A DNA stretch of 64,000 nt from Paraspadella gotoi (lineage: Eukaryota > Chaetognatha). The position numbers and the translations under genes are program-made. Shown one piece after another: positions 62,703 to 64,000 of the stretch; within the stretch, counting starts at the first letter, position 1; each line of letters opens with the position of its first letter. Where the stretch lies: NCBI GenBank assembly GCA_051294375.1, contig CM119263.1, positions 27,490,568 through 27,554,567 on the forward strand, given 5' to 3'. The notes under the pieces were generated by a model, which had not been told where the DNA came from, did not search any database, and saw only the letters and a list, made by a program, of their open reading frames with translations.

Positions 62703-62980
62703 AAGGACAGGCTCACGACTCCCATTCACAGGCAATAGTTTCACGACTTCCATTCACAGGCGACAGGCTCACGACTCCCATTCAAAGGTGACAGGCTCAC
62801 GACTCCCATTCACAGGCGACAGGCTCAAGACTCCCATTCACAGGCGATAGGCTCACGACTCCCATTAACCGGCGAAAGGCTCACGACTCCAATTCACAGG
62901 CGACAGGCTCACGATTCGTATTCAGGCTCGCGACTCGTGACTTTCATTCGCAGGCGATGAGCTCACGGCTCCCTTCACAG
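62703..62980. repeat. 28 bp minisatellite
   Basis: About ten degenerate copies of a unit made of CAGGCGACAGGCTCACGACT followed by CCCATTCA. Confidence 0.93.
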
Positions 62981-63493
62981 ACCGACCAATAAAAAATTCT
63001 TTATGGAAACGATAAAAAAAGAAAGAAACAAATTCTAATAAAATAGCGAATAAGAGATGGAAAAAAACCACTGAAAACATTTGTGGCAGCTCAAAAAAAA
63101 AGTTATGGAAAGAGAAACAATTTTTTTATTCTGTTTTTCATTTCAGGAAAGAGAAAAAAAATAAACGCGGAATTTTTTGTCCAAAAGTCGCCGACTTAAT
63201 TTTTTTGTATTTTATTTTGAGACTAAATATATCGATTTTGCTCTGAAAAGGTTTGTGTTTATATAATTAATAAGGCAGAAATAGTAATTTATTTTTATAT
63301 GACTCTGTTTTATTATTTATTATTATTCACTGTAATTGTCGACTATATATGTTTGTATGTATCTGTAGCTGATTTAAACAAAACAGCTTTTTCTTAAAAA
63401 ATGAAAATAAAAAAGTTCCCTTACGCGGTCGCTGGACGCGAACGACGAAACTCTGAAGCGATCGAGGAAACATTGGAAACAAACCATCATCGA

Positions 63494-63585
63494 CGGGGGG
63501 TTAAGTGGGAGGATTCGACATCCGGGGGGTTAAGTGGGAGGATTTGACATCCGGGGGGAAATAGAAATCCGGGGGGGTTCCGAGT
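63494..63585. repeat. G-rich 33 bp tandem repeat
   Basis: GGGGGGTTAAGTGGGAGGAT followed by T(C/T)GACATCC occurs twice, then a partial third copy. G runs of 6-7 could form quadruplex structures. Confidence 0.85.
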
Positions 63586-63704
63586 GAGGAGAGCGGACAA
63601 GTGGGAATGGGTGGGGAGGAAGGGGATAAAATGGGGGGAGAGAAAATTTTGGGAGAAGGGAGGAAGAAGAAAGTCGGTTCTATTTTCCAATTATTCTTAA
63701 TATT

Positions 63705-63935
63705 TAATCTTAATATGTTACCAAACCCATAACCTAATCTTTAGCCTTAATACTTAACCCTAATCCTTAATTAAAGCAATCGTAATTCCTAACCCTTACC
63801 TAATCCTGAACCCTAATCATAATCTCTAATTTATAACCCTTACCCCCTAAGCCTAAACCAAAGTGCCTAACCCTAAGGACTAACCCAAATTAATTATGTA
63901 ATCCCTAAGGACCTAACCTAATCATTAAGAGCTAA
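63705..63935. repeat. Degenerate CCTAA (telomere-like) repeats
   Basis: Loosely repeated taaccctaat, cctaatcc and cctaacc units in AT-rich DNA at the right end. They resemble the tract at 46575-46700. Confidence 0.6.
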
Positions 63936-64000
63936 CTTAATTGGGATTATAACATGAAATGTCGTGTTTTGGGAGAATAAGGCAAAAGTTATTATATATC

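Larger units (their letters stand above)
61788..64000. other. Upstream GPCR intron or flank: repeats only
   Basis: T-rich DNA, a CT array (62478-62525), a 28 bp minisatellite (62703-62980), a GGGG-rich repeat (63494-63580) and loose CCTAA repeats at the end. No TM1-TM3 exon was found. Confidence 0.6.

Noticed and set aside
1-64000. Search for CRISPR arrays, operons, rRNA or intact tRNA genes, viral insertions
   Set aside because: None seen. The window is eukaryotic; the only tRNA resemblance is the SINE-like element near 48800-48960.

Overview
This is a eukaryotic window, most likely from an arthropod with a repeat-rich genome. The reasons are GT-AG spliced genes with short GC-rich exons (C/G-biased third codon positions) set in AT-rich introns and intergenic DNA, an invertebrate-type Roundabout receptor, and an extreme density of (GA)n/(CT)n microsatellites. 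The species cannot be resolved from sequence alone. A crustacean-like, microsatellite-rich genome is my inference.

Layout. Positions 1-20229 hold no exon I can defend: microsatellites, purine or pyrimidine tracts, minisatellites, assembly gaps and AT-rich DNA, probably upstream intron or intergenic sequence of the next gene. Positions 20230-30018 (+) hold the 3' part of a roundabout (Robo) axon-guidance receptor: three fibronectin type III domains, a transmembrane segment and the CC0/CC1/CC2-type cytoplasmic motifs, with three possible C-terminal ends that each have a nearby AATAAA. The Ig-domain exons are missing and should lie upstream.

Positions 32224-56236 (+) hold one very large gene of about 32 exons and roughly 2,900-3,100 codons. 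It encodes four consecutive ion-channel units in one chain, each followed by a cyclic-nucleotide-binding (CNBD) module: a pseudotetrameric channel of the CNGK type known from sea urchin and fish sperm. The four pore motifs all differ and only one keeps the usual potassium GYG. Three of the four CNBDs have lost key cassette residues. The gene contains an inverted duplication of two exons with misassembled gaps, four introns that fit best as GC-AG introns, a CNBD exon whose homology is split across frames, and a long tail of unknown function.

Positions 58358-61787 (-) hold the 3' half (TM4-TM7 and tail) of a rhodopsin-family G-protein-coupled receptor, possibly a peptide receptor. Its 5' exons should lie beyond the right edge. 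Positions 61788-64000 hold only repeats and AT-rich DNA.

Robo acts in growth-cone repulsion, the channel would set membrane potential if it conducts, and the GPCR senses an extracellular ligand. Nothing in the sequence shows that they work together. Exon boundaries were chosen by reading splice sites and matching codon phases by eye. No alignment or transcript was available.
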